A stretch of 39,095 bases of DNA from Anaerolineaceae bacterium. GTDB taxonomy: Bacteria > Chloroflexota > Anaerolineae > Anaerolineales > Anaerolineaceae. Within the stretch, counting starts at the first letter, position 1. The number at the start of each line of letters is the position of its first letter. Under the pieces are notes generated by a model. The model did no database searches and was not told the origin of the DNA. It was given only the letters and a program-made list of their open reading frames with translations. The DNA is taken from positions 1 to 39,095 of the forward strand of contig JAAZOQ010000187.1 in the NCBI GenBank assembly GCA_012797695.1. The letters run 5' to 3'. The position numbers and the translations under genes are program-made. Below are positions 8,330 through 15,940 of this stretch, piece after piece.

Positions 8330-9562
8330 ATGAAAACAGCCTTTCTCCATTATTCCGTTCCCCCAGTAATCGGGGGAGTGGAATCGGTCATCAAAGCGCA
8401 AGTAAACCAGTTCATTCAGGCGAAACTGCCCGTTAAAGTCATCACTGGACAGGGAGCCGCCAGCAGTCTGCCAACCAAAGCAGAATTCGTACAGATCGAC
8501 CTTCTCAGTTCTCAGCAGCCTGAAATTGCTGCCGTTACCGCACAATTAAATGATGGCATTCTGCCTGCCACCTTTGAAGATCTGGTGAATCAAATTCAGG
8601 TTCAACTGCGTCCAGTACTAGAAGACGTTCACACCGTAATCATCCACAATGTGCTTACCAAACATTTCAATCTGCCTTTGACAGCAGCTTTGTGCCGAAT
8701 GATCACCAGCGGAGAAATCAAAAATGCTCTTGCCTGGTGCCATGACCTTTCCTGGACCAGCGCCCATTCCCAAAACAAAGTCTATCCAAAGTACCCATGG
8801 ACACTGCTGAAACAACCGCTTAAAAACACAACCTACATCGCCATTTCAGAAAAAAGGCAACAAGAAATTGCCAGCAGCTTTGGATTACCCTTGAAAAATA
8901 TCCCGGTAATCCACAACGGGGTCAATCCCCAAACTTTATTTGGGTTATCCACAGAAGTGATAGAGCTAATCAGTCGGCTGGAACTCTTTAGCGCCGATCT
9001 ATTGATGCTGATGCCCGTGCGCGTGACGCAGGCCAAGAATATCGAACTGGCTCTTTCATTGACAAAAGCACTATGCAAACAAGGGTGTCGAGTAAAAACA
9101 ATCGTGACCGGTCCACCAGATCCCCACGATGCCCGAAGCATGGAGTATTATGCCAAATTGCTGGTGTTACGCAAAAAGCTTAATCTGGAAAAACATTTCT
9201 ACTTCATTTACGGTTCCGGGCAAGATCGTCAAACAGGATACGTGATTAACCAGAACATGGTCGCGCAGCTCTATCGAATTGCCGACGTTCTATTCATGCC
9301 CTCTCATCGCGAAGGATTTGGCATGCCCATTTTGGAAGCCGGGTTACTGGGAAAGCCGATCATTGCAACCAATGTTCCTGCTATCCAAGATTTGCATCTG
9401 AAAGAACCCCTGCTCTTTGAACCAAATAGTGTACCAGAACAACTTGCAATTACGATCTTAAACTGGCTGAAAGAAAAGCCTGAGATCCAATTACGCAAAA
9501 AGATGCGTCAGGAATTCACCTGGCAATCTATCTTCGACAAAGAAATCCGCCCATTACTATAG
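8330..9562 (+). CDS. GT4 family glycosyltransferase
   Basis: 410 residues, GT-B fold. The N-terminal HYSVPPVIGGVESV is the typical acceptor-domain start of GT4 enzymes. The C-terminal half carries LLMLMPVRVTQAKNIELAL (start of the donor domain), YRIADVLFMPSHREGFGMPILEAG (the EX7E-like nucleotide sugar motif) and GKPIIATNVPA. It sits between the GT20 and OtsB-like genes. A GT4 enzyme is not needed for trehalose itself, so the operon may make a longer or modified glycoside, for example by adding a second sugar (inference). The spacing from the upstream gene is 49 bases with an AGGAG placed about 19 bases before the ATG, so translation may be modest. Substrate unknown. Confidence 0.82.
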   Translation: MKTAFLHYSVPPVIGGVESVIKAQVNQFIQAKLPVKVITGQGAASSLPTKAEFVQIDLLSSQQPEIAAVTAQLNDGILPATFEDLVNQIQVQLRPVLEDVHTVIIHNVLTKHFNLPLTAALCRMITSGEIKNALAWCHDLSWTSAHSQNKVYPKYPWTLLKQPLKNTTYIAISEKRQQEIASSFGLPLKNIPVIHNGVNPQTLFGLSTEVIELISRLELFSADLLMLMPVRVTQAKNIELALSLTKALCKQGCRVKTIVTGPPDPHDARSMEYYAKLLVLRKKLNLEKHFYFIYGSGQDRQTGYVINQNMVAQLYRIADVLFMPSHREGFGMPILEAGLLGKPIIATNVPAIQDLHLKEPLLFEPNSVPEQLAITILNWLKEKPEIQLRKKMRQEFTWQSIFDKEIRPLL

Positions 9563-9565
9563 ATC

Positions 9566-10357
9566 ATGAATACTCAACAAACGACCTTCATGGAATTCTT
9601 AAATAGACAAGCCTGTCTGCGCTTCTTTTTTGATTATGATGGCACTCTGGCAAATTTCGCGCCCAGCCCAGATATTCTCCTCCCCAACCTGCAGCTCATT
9701 ACGCTGCTCAGTGAATTAACAAATTCAACGGGGATCCTCACCAGCATAATTAGTGGACGTCGGCTGGCAGATTTGCAAAAACTGCTTCCGGTTCCAGGTA
9801 TGCTTCTAGCAGGGACTTATGGCATCGAAGCCCAGCTTGCCAATGGAGAATTATTCCAGCGGCTTTCTTACGAGAAAATTCGTCCAGAAATCAAAAAAAT
9901 AATTCCGCTGTGGGAAAAACTAATCCAAGGACGCACCGATGCGCTTTTGGAAGATAAGGGTTGGGCCATTGCCCTTCATGGAAGTCGCACTTCAGCAAAT
10001 GTTACAGCCGAAGTCATCGGCCCCGCTCGAGAGATTATCCAGAACCTTGAATTGCCCAATGACCTGCATATTGTTGGGGATGAATTCTTTCTGGAACTCT
10101 TGCCCACCCAGGCACAAAAAGCGGCCACGGTTAAGTGGGTACTGAATACATTCACTCCCAACGGATGCCTCCCCATTTACTTTGGAGATGACAAAAATGA
10201 TGAGGAAGCTTTTCTTCCTGTTCTCAAAGCCGGGGGGTATGCATTTCGCATCTCTGCCAAGCAAATTCGCTCACAAGCGCAATACCAACTCACCTCCCCA
10301 GCAGAAGTTCTCGAATGGATCCAAAGGTTTCTCCAAATACGCCAGCATTCTGTTTAA
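9566..10357 (+). CDS. otsB: HAD-family trehalose-6-phosphate phosphatase-like protein
   Basis: 263 residues with the HAD motifs of the trehalose phosphatase branch: FFFDYDGTLANF (motif I nucleophile Asp), IISGRRLADLQ (motif II region), AGTYGIEA in the cap domain, and FGDDKNDEEAF (motif IV acidic cluster). It would dephosphorylate the product of the GT20 enzyme. It starts 3 bases after the GT4 stop, without a clear ribosome site, which suggests translational coupling. A second in-frame ATG at 9590 is a possible alternative start. The family also includes mannosyl-3-phosphoglycerate and glucosylglycerol-phosphate phosphatases, so trehalose is the default rather than a proven substrate. Confidence 0.85.
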   Translation: MNTQQTTFMEFLNRQACLRFFFDYDGTLANFAPSPDILLPNLQLITLLSELTNSTGILTSIISGRRLADLQKLLPVPGMLLAGTYGIEAQLANGELFQRLSYEKIRPEIKKIIPLWEKLIQGRTDALLEDKGWAIALHGSRTSANVTAEVIGPAREIIQNLELPNDLHIVGDEFFLELLPTQAQKAATVKWVLNTFTPNGCLPIYFGDDKNDEEAFLPVLKAGGYAFRISAKQIRSQAQYQLTSPAEVLEWIQRFLQIRQHSV

Positions 10358-10366
10358 CCTGTTAAA

Positions 10367-10391
10367 TGGGCGAATCCCCTTCACTCGCCCA
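10367..10391. terminator. Hairpin between convergent operons
   Basis: TGGGCGA (10367-10373) and TCGCCCA (10385-10391) form a perfect 7-bp stem with an 11-base loop in the 68-base gap between the convergent phosphatase and membrane-protein genes. No strong U-run follows on either strand, so it is at best a weak bidirectional terminator. A smaller 6-bp hairpin (TGAGTT/AACTCA, 10414-10428) overlaps the stop of the minus-strand gene. Confidence 0.4.
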
Positions 10392-10425
10392 GAAATAGTT
10401 TTCCGTAATTCAGTGAGTTTGTAAC

Positions 10426-11001
10426 TCAGATGCCGCGATCAAGAAAACTAAAATGCTTGCCGCGATTGCCATCACTGGCCGTAAAAGAACCAACCGCCAC
10501 CCGGCGCAAAAACTCATCGTTATTCTGCCAGGTCCCCAACGGTTCAAAAAAAGCCCGGCACTTTGCATAAATATAGGCTTCATCATCCAGATCAGCGCCC
10601 ACCACAGAGATTTGCATCGGTACAGAATCTGAAACCATGCGATGGAATTCATTGCGCTGCTGCTGTAGGATCGATCGCACCAGCGCCTGTTGATCCCCCG
10701 GGAAGCGCAGCGGATGTTCCAGCATTACCACCAGCCCCAAAACTTTAATCGGCGCAACAGCAGGAACCGAAGGCACGTTCACCGCTGGAATCGGCTGAGG
10801 TTTGGGCTCTGGCAGCACTCGATAAAGCAATTCCAACAGGCCATAAAGTACCACCGCTCCACCGCAAAAAAGGAAACCCGCTTTGGCTTTTTCAACGGAA
10901 TGAGAGAATAAATTGATAATCGCCCCCAACAGACATAATCCCCCCAGGATAAGGGCATAAAACTTTATTTTATCGATGAATTCTTTGATTTTCTGTATCA
11001 T
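10426..11001 (-). CDS. Small membrane protein of unknown function in kinase operon
   Basis: About 191 residues, not recognised. After a charged N-terminus (MIQKIKEFIDKIK) there are two adjacent hydrophobic segments, FYALILGGLCLLGAIINLF and AGFLFCGGAVVLYGLLELL, then a proline-rich linker (PEPKPQPIPAVNVPSVPAVAP) and a soluble C-terminal domain of about 110 residues (KVLGLVVMLEHPLRFPG onward). Both ends are probably cytoplasmic. It is the last gene of the HTH-kinase operon, 114 bases after the kinase stop. It may be a kinase partner or substrate (inference). The start at 11001 is favoured by an AAGGG site; ATGs at 11016 and 11025 are alternatives. Confidence 0.65.
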   Translation of the reverse strand: MIQKIKEFIDKIKFYALILGGLCLLGAIINLFSHSVEKAKAGFLFCGGAVVLYGLLELLYRVLPEPKPQPIPAVNVPSVPAVAPIKVLGLVVMLEHPLRFPGDQQALVRSILQQQRNEFHRMVSDSVPMQISVVGADLDDEAYIYAKCRAFFEPLGTWQNNDEFLRRVAVGSFTASDGNRGKHFSFLDRGI

Positions 11002-11115
11002 GCCATTTCCCTTCATTGAATCCAAAATAAGATTGAAAACTTCAACTCATTTTAATGGCGAGGAGAATGACATGGGTGTGCCGACTGCACACATTGCCGC
11101 AAATTTACAGTTTCT

Positions 11116-12723
11116 TTACTGGAAAACAATCGCAAATTTCGCCTTGCCAGAAATCTCATCAGTAGCAGAGCGCATATCTTCACTGACTTCCAAAGTTTCC
11201 AACCGATCCATTCCAAGTAAAGGGGAAAAATCACGTACCGCTGTCTGCGATAAAGCAATGGTTTCAAGAGAGGTAAGCGTCTGGATATCCTTCAGCGATT
11301 GAATGGATCCCCGGCGCAGATACAACGACTGCACAGAGTTCAGCCCGCTGAATGCCGCCGCGGATTCAATGGGAGTCATGCCAATATCCAGCATGTTTAA
11401 ATGACGACAGGCACTTAACTTTGTCAGATCGGTTACCTGGGTATCAAACAAAATCAGCGCCGATAGGCGTTCCAACGCCGAAAATGAAGAAACGTCTGCA
11501 ATCGGGTTATGCCGTAAATCGATGTATTCCAGATCTGCAAGCCTGGCAAGAGGGGTCACATCTTCAATATTTTGGTACACCAGTGAAATGTGTTTCAAAT
11601 TGGGCATCTTTTCAAGATCAGCCAGTGAAACGATTTCTCCACGAAGGATCGTGCCATCGTTGGTAACGAAACTGTTGCCATACTGCTGAAACTCGTCCTC
11701 TGTTTTAGCGGCATGATTCCCGAAAATAAGAAGCTCTTGAACTGACGCCAATTCTTGCTCAGTAATCGGCTCACTTGCATCCAACCCCAGCGAAGCCCGT
11801 ACAGCACTTTCGATCATAGGTTCCTGAAAATGAACCCCGGTCAACGCCGTCCAAAGGGTCTGAACGGGTTTGACCAGCGCAAAAATAGCGACCAGCGTCA
11901 GAAGCAAAGAAGCAAACGAAACCAGCAACCCTGTACGCAAAGTCTTTCCCGTTAATGCGTCTTTCGCCTGCCGGGCTGATTGATAACGCGCCTCTGGTGA
12001 AAAAGCCGTGCATTTTTCCACCACTCGGGCAAGATGATGGTTTTGGATCTGTTTGGGACCTTCTTTAAGATCAACTGTTCCGGTAAACATCCAGCACATC
12101 AAAACGCCCAGAGAAAAAATATCCGTACGGGGATCCGTTTGGGCAAAGCCATATTGTTCAGGAGCAGCATAATAACGAGTGCCAAAGCACAGCGTATCCG
12201 CCTGTTCGTCTGCCTTAAAACGTCGGGAACTGCCAAAATCGATGAGGGTGACCTGCCCGGAATCGTCAAGGATCACATTCTGCGGTTTGATGTCACGGTG
12301 AATCACCGGAGGATTTTGCTGATGCAAATAGGTCAAAATGTCACAAAGCTGGCAGATGATGTCAATCACCTGTGCCTGAGAAAACGCCTGTTCCAGGGCA
12401 AATTCAGACAAGGGACGCCCCGGCGCATAAGTACGCACCACGCACAACATCTGGTCATTCTGAAATTCGCCCACCAGAGCAGGAATCCCCTTGTGGTGAA
12501 CGCCACGCATGACTTCATTCTCAGTTCCTTCTGGCAAGCGGGCAAGATCCAGATAAACCTTCGCGACCAAATCAACGCGGGTATGCCGGTCTTTAACCAG
12601 GAACGTCTCGCCGAAATCGTTATGGGCAAGGCATTCGATCATTTCATACTGCTGCAGAAACTCCTCAGGGTATCCCGGGTTCTGATATTCGGCCAAGAAT
12701 TCTGCGACTACATTCGATCCCAA
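11116..12723 (-). CDS. Membrane-anchored Hanks-type Ser/Thr protein kinase with leucine-rich repeats
   Basis: 535 residues. The N-terminal kinase domain (about 25-255) has a degenerate glycine loop (LAHNDFGETFLV), the ATP-binding Lys in LVAKVYLD, a catalytic HRDIKPQNVIL, LIDFGSSRRF with the metal-binding Asp, and the AAPEQYGF anchor of the activation segment. A single transmembrane helix follows (GLLVSFASLLLTLVAIFAL). The extracytoplasmic part has internalin-like leucine-rich repeats of about 22 residues (for example LADLEYIDLRHNPIADVSSF), so the layout is intracellular kinase and external protein-binding sensor. It starts 2 bases after the HTH gene stop. It probably senses a surface or envelope ligand and phosphorylates intracellular targets, perhaps the HTH protein encoded upstream (inference). 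Confidence 0.88.
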   Translation of the reverse strand: MGSNVVAEFLAEYQNPGYPEEFLQQYEMIECLAHNDFGETFLVKDRHTRVDLVAKVYLDLARLPEGTENEVMRGVHHKGIPALVGEFQNDQMLCVVRTYAPGRPLSEFALEQAFSQAQVIDIICQLCDILTYLHQQNPPVIHRDIKPQNVILDDSGQVTLIDFGSSRRFKADEQADTLCFGTRYYAAPEQYGFAQTDPRTDIFSLGVLMCWMFTGTVDLKEGPKQIQNHHLARVVEKCTAFSPEARYQSARQAKDALTGKTLRTGLLVSFASLLLTLVAIFALVKPVQTLWTALTGVHFQEPMIESAVRASLGLDASEPITEQELASVQELLIFGNHAAKTEDEFQQYGNSFVTNDGTILRGEIVSLADLEKMPNLKHISLVYQNIEDVTPLARLADLEYIDLRHNPIADVSSFSALERLSALILFDTQVTDLTKLSACRHLNMLDIGMTPIESAAAFSGLNSVQSLYLRRGSIQSLKDIQTLTSLETIALSQTAVRDFSPLLGMDRLETLEVSEDMRSATDEISGKAKFAIVFQ

Positions 12724-12725
12724 AG

Positions 12726-13172
12726 CTACTCGCCCCCCAAAATCGTCAATCCCAGCCCTTCCAGCAAGCTTTGCGTCTCAAAAATGTCCTTTTCATGGCT
12801 CAAACAAAAAATAATCGCAGAATCACGCTCGGCTTTGGGGTAAAGTGCATTTTTGTGAGCGATTTTAAGCAAATCCTGACAGCCTTCAAAGCCCAGCCTG
12901 AAGCCAATCGCCAGCTGAATTACCTTATCGCGAGAAGGTTTTCGGCGGCCATTGAATAATTGATGTCCATAGGTTCTTTCAATCCCTGCCTTTTTGATTA
13001 CCTGTTCTGGGATCATTTCCAGTTCATCACACAGTTTCTTGAGGTAATCCCGTAGCTTGGGCATTCCCAAGGCACCAGCATTTTTCTGGGTGTATTCCTT
13101 ATAATCTGTAGCCTTGGTCAGCTCATTGATCAGGAATGTTGTGCTCTTTACTTCAGCCGTTCTTTCGTTCAT
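12726..13172 (-). CDS. Helix-turn-helix regulator encoded with the Ser/Thr kinase
   Basis: 148 residues. The middle contains a Cro/C1-like HTH: MIPEQVIKKAGIERTYGHQLFNGRRKPSRDKVIQ region, with the recognition helix around YGHQLFNGRRKPS. The segment RLGFEGCQDLLKIAHKNALYP is a pattern I have seen in regulators paired with bacterial protein kinases. It is the first gene of the operon, with a GGAGAGAGAA site before the ATG and the kinase start 2 bases after its stop. The direct repeats 13226-13241 and 13288-13303 lie just upstream and could be its own binding sites. Target genes unknown. Confidence 0.72.
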   Translation of the reverse strand: MNERTAEVKSTTFLINELTKATDYKEYTQKNAGALGMPKLRDYLKKLCDELEMIPEQVIKKAGIERTYGHQLFNGRRKPSRDKVIQLAIGFRLGFEGCQDLLKIAHKNALYPKAERDSAIIFCLSHEKDIFETQSLLEGLGLTILGGE

Positions 13173-13225
13173 TTCTCTCTCCGATTCAAATAACCAGTGA
13201 AAGTGAATTCAAGTAAGCCTGTCGT

Positions 13226-13303
13226 TAATCGCAAAAAGCGCAATCAACTCATTAATTTTGTCTACGGATAAATGGATAAGTTAATAATAATTGCAAAAAG
13301 CGC
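13226..13303. repeat. Pair of 16-bp direct repeats upstream of HTH-kinase operon
   Basis: TAATCGCAAAAAGCGC (13226-13241) and TAATTGCAAAAAGCGC (13288-13303) differ at one base and are 62 bases apart start to start, close to six helical turns. They lie in the 186-base gap between the HTH gene start and the end of the CoA ligase gene. The position and spacing suit a cooperative operator pair (inference). Confidence 0.6.
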
Positions 13304-13358
13304 GAATCACAAGCGAAACAAGAGAATTTTTATGAAAAATATAGCCCGTCCAACAAAA

Positions 13359-14660
13359 TTACCCTTCAACGATCCTGATCGTTCTTTTCACAGCCGCAAT
13401 TGGGAGCGCCGGAGTAGCGCTGACATTGATTGCAAGGGAAAGTAAATGGGAGGCCAAACCACTCTGGATCGCGGGAATCTTGCCAATCGCTTGCCGGATC
13501 TGATCTGAAAATCTGGTCGGAAGCTGCCCCACCGTGAAAATCTCTATCAACAATCTCTGTAATGCCCCCTGCCGCGAAATCTGCGCCGAAAAGTTATCGA
13601 CGGCGGTTATCTTGAAAAGCGCATCATCCAGATCAGCAATGGTGAAGAAGGAGTCCCCCACGAAAACACGGCCAGAACGCCGATAACGCACAGGCTCGAG
13701 CCGCTTCAAAACTGTCCCGCACGCACAGCGGCCCGGCAGAAAACGGCTGATATCCCCAGTGCGATAACGCAGCAGCGGCATCCCGGTACGCGTCAAAGTT
13801 GTGAAGGCCACTTCGCCGTATTCCCCCTCTGGCACAGGGTGACCAGAACCAGGGTCAATGATTTCAAACAACATATCTGCTTCACGCAAGTGGTAACCGT
13901 TATGAGCCTGACATTCCACTCCACCGCCCAACCCCATCTCGGTCATGCCATAATGGTTATACACTTGGCAATGCCAGCCGGTTTCAATTGCACGCGCAAT
14001 CGGATCTGGTACATGATCTGTCGAAAGCAGCACGCTTTTAATCTGTAGAGGCCGGCTGCGTCGCACCAATCCCAGCACCTGCAGAGGAATCCCGACCACC
14101 CCATCAACGTGCTCTGACTCGAGTAAAGCCAGAGTTTGTGCATAATCGCGCACAATGCCCTGGCGTAATGGATATGCCCCTCCCCGTTCCAGTGCCGTCG
14201 CCAACAAATCACCTACACTGCCTTCGCGCTCACAGGGCAAGAGGATCAGTACCCGGTCACCAGGCGCGGTGAAAGTAGACATCCCGACCTCAAAGAAATC
14301 GAGAGTTAATTGTTGATCTGACTCAGTAAAGTAGATGCGCTTGGGGGCCCCTGTCGTTCCGGAAGTATCCAGGGTCACCACCCGATTGATCTCATCCTGC
14401 GAAGTGCATAGAAATTGCAGCCCCTGTTCGCAAAGATCCTCAGCGGTGGTGAACGGAAATTGCGCCCAGTCAGCCAGGCTGCCAATCTGCGCTGGCATTC
14501 CCTGAAAACGACTCTGATAAAAAACGCTCTTTTGATTCACCTGAGCAAGCAAGTCATTCAGCCTGGCAAGCTGATACACCTCCAGAGCGGCACGATCAAG
14601 CCCTCCCTCGTGCCCAATCTTGCGACTAATCCAATCCTCTAGAGGCGTAATCAGCATCAT
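13359..14660 (-). CDS. AMP-dependent CoA ligase (PaaK-like, DVU_1553 type)
   Basis: About 433 residues of the adenylate-forming superfamily, closest in style to phenylacetate-CoA ligase. Visible motifs are LDTSGTTGAPKRIYFT (P-loop), NHYGMTEMGLGGG (A5), LLRYRTGDISRF (A7 region), a Cys pair GRCACGTVLKR, and a C-terminal AAVKRTIRIV with the late catalytic Lys. It would activate a carboxylate with ATP and pass it to CoA. A ligase of this type accompanies Mop-type aldehyde oxidoreductase genes in Desulfovibrio (DVU_1553, from memory). It could activate the acid formed by that enzyme (inference). The start is taken at the ATG at 14660 just after the stop of the upstream gene; a GTG at 14702 would overlap that gene. 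Confidence 0.82.
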   Translation of the reverse strand: MMLITPLEDWISRKIGHEGGLDRAALEVYQLARLNDLLAQVNQKSVFYQSRFQGMPAQIGSLADWAQFPFTTAEDLCEQGLQFLCTSQDEINRVVTLDTSGTTGAPKRIYFTESDQQLTLDFFEVGMSTFTAPGDRVLILLPCEREGSVGDLLATALERGGAYPLRQGIVRDYAQTLALLESEHVDGVVGIPLQVLGLVRRSRPLQIKSVLLSTDHVPDPIARAIETGWHCQVYNHYGMTEMGLGGGVECQAHNGYHLREADMLFEIIDPGSGHPVPEGEYGEVAFTTLTRTGMPLLRYRTGDISRFLPGRCACGTVLKRLEPVRYRRSGRVFVGDSFFTIADLDDALFKITAVDNFSAQISRQGALQRLLIEIFTVGQLPTRFSDQIRQAIGKIPAIQSGLASHLLSLAINVSATPALPIAAVKRTIRIVEG

Positions 14661-14668
14661 TCCCTGGC

Positions 14669-15424
14669 TCAAGAGAAAATCTTGGCCTTCGCGGTATCGC
14701 ACATCATGCTCACGCGTTCCACCCCAGCCAGTTGACGTTGCGAAGCACCCTGACTAACGCTGTTCAACAGCGCCACCCGATCTGTAATCACGGAACCAGC
14801 TAACACATCCACGCCCAAGTCAAAGAGAACCGGGCTCAAGGGAGTGGTCGGCCCAATCATGACCACCAGAGCATGCGGCGGGAAGAGTTTTGCCAGATCG
14901 TCGAACGTGCCATTAAGCAAAGTCGTTGCGGTCAGGCCAATGATATCCGCCTGCGGAATCAACTCAGCCGCTTTCTCAGCCGGTTCATCCCCAGGTTTGG
15001 GATCCAGCTCCAGCACCCAGGTCTGTGCAGAAACCTTACGCAGCGGCCCGGTAAAAGGGAAATGCCCCACCGTAACGATCTTCTTCCCCTTGCCGGCCTG
15101 CAGTAATACTTCACGTGCGTTCATTTCCACATAAGACTCAGAGCACACCGGGATCAGAGAATTCAGCGTGGCCAGCCCAATGCTCACCTCAAGAGGGTTT
15201 GTCGACCGAATAAAAGAAACCAGTTCTTTGGCAGACTTTTCATGGGCATGCCCAATCCAATCTAGATGTTCAGCCTCACAGCACGAAGCGCCACTCATCG
15301 TAGCAGCCAGGCCCACTTCCAGACTTTGAACAGCGGTGTAATAAAGCCCAACCCGCACATCGATTACCGGGTCAGGAACGGCACAAAAATCAATCGATTG
15401 GAGAATCTGATCCAGAGCTAAAAT
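14669..15424 (-). CDS. DUF4213/DUF364 Rossmann-like protein, probable AUU start
   Basis: The C-terminal half is a Rossmann-like DUF364 domain ([36 protein letters not shown]); the N-terminal part is the DUF4213 alpha/beta region (RVGLYYTAV). The family is annotated as possible heavy-metal chelation and is seen near molybdenum enzymes. No ATG, GTG or TTG fits the N-terminus well: a GTG at 15358 would cut off a plausible beginning. Upstream the frame stays open, and a perfect GGAGG lies 6 bases before an ATT at 15424, giving [12 protein letters not shown] as the start; a CTG at 15415 is the alternative. This makes 251 residues. It precedes the CoA ligase by 8 bases, so the two form an operon. 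Function unproven. Confidence 0.72.
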   Translation of the reverse strand: MLALDQILQSIDFCAVPDPVIDVRVGLYYTAVQSLEVGLAATMSGASCCEAEHLDWIGHAHEKSAKELVSFIRSTNPLEVSIGLATLNSLIPVCSESYVEMNAREVLLQAGKGKKIVTVGHFPFTGPLRKVSAQTWVLELDPKPGDEPAEKAAELIPQADIIGLTATTLLNGTFDDLAKLFPPHALVVMIGPTTPLSPVLFDLGVDVLAGSVITDRVALLNSVSQGASQRQLAGVERVSMMCDTAKAKIFS

Positions 15425-15691
15425 AGTACACCTCCAAAATTAAGTTTTTAATCGTGCTGCAAAAGCATTATACATTTAGCTGGGTTATAATAGACAAAGA
15501 ATAATAGAGTGATAAGAAAAAGTTTGCTAGTCTGAACATAAGCTATTTTGTGAAGAAAGTGCTCACCGTGAATTCTCAGGCGAAAAGTGGCTCTTTCGAA
15601 AAGATTGTAACCGGTCTTTGTCGTTGAGGTATAAGCGAACGGCAACCCTGTCTAAACCGATTCTGGTAAATCAAACCAAGGACCATTGCTT
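15425..15691. promoter_or_regulatory. Divergent intergenic region with minus-strand promoter candidate
   Basis: A consensus -10 TATAAT reads on the minus strand at 15472-15467, with a TTGTCT 19 bases upstream (15497-15492), placing a transcript start about 36 bases before the AUU. A second TATAAT on the plus strand (15486-15491) has no good -35. The rest (15500-15690) has no gene and no riboswitch I can recognise; a small minus-strand frame at 15448-15645 looks like chance. Confidence 0.4.
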
Positions 15692-15940
15692 ATGATCATT
15701 CCCGACGAAACAGATCCTTGCTGGATCAAAGCAATTTCTGGTGAAGACTCTCCTAAATACGAACTCCTGGCAACCAAGATCATCTTGGGACGTTTGAATT
15801 TAATTTATGAAATGGATCCTTCTCCTGAAACTGCGCAAAAGTGCGTATCCGAATTACGCTCATTTTTTATCTGGAATAAAGACCTTCCCAAAGCCCAGAC
15901 AGATTTGGAGAAAATCTTAGGCAAGGCGGTGAATCATTGA
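15692..15940 (+). CDS. Small protein of unknown function
   Basis: 82 residues, not recognised. It starts MIIPDETDPCWIKAISGED, is soluble and mostly helical by composition, and has a Leu/Glu-rich C-terminus. The ATG at 15692 is preceded by AAGGA at a 9-base spacing; a TTG at 15686 is possible. It overlaps the next gene by 4 bases (TTGA), a sign of translational coupling, so the two products probably work together. A partner or adaptor role is a guess. Confidence 0.6.
   Translation: MIIPDETDPCWIKAISGEDSPKYELLATKIILGRLNLIYEMDPSPETAQKCVSELRSFFIWNKDLPKAQTDLEKILGKAVNH

Noticed and set aside
12034-12843. A 269-codon open frame on the plus strand
   Set aside because: It is antisense to the kinase and HTH genes, whose motifs are well defined.
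15448-15645. A 65-codon minus-strand frame in the divergent gap
   Set aside because: No ribosome site, odd composition, and it runs over the candidate promoter.
15500-15690. Possible riboswitch (c-di-GMP or molybdenum cofactor type)
   Set aside because: Some short pieces looked similar, but the conserved core of neither class is present.
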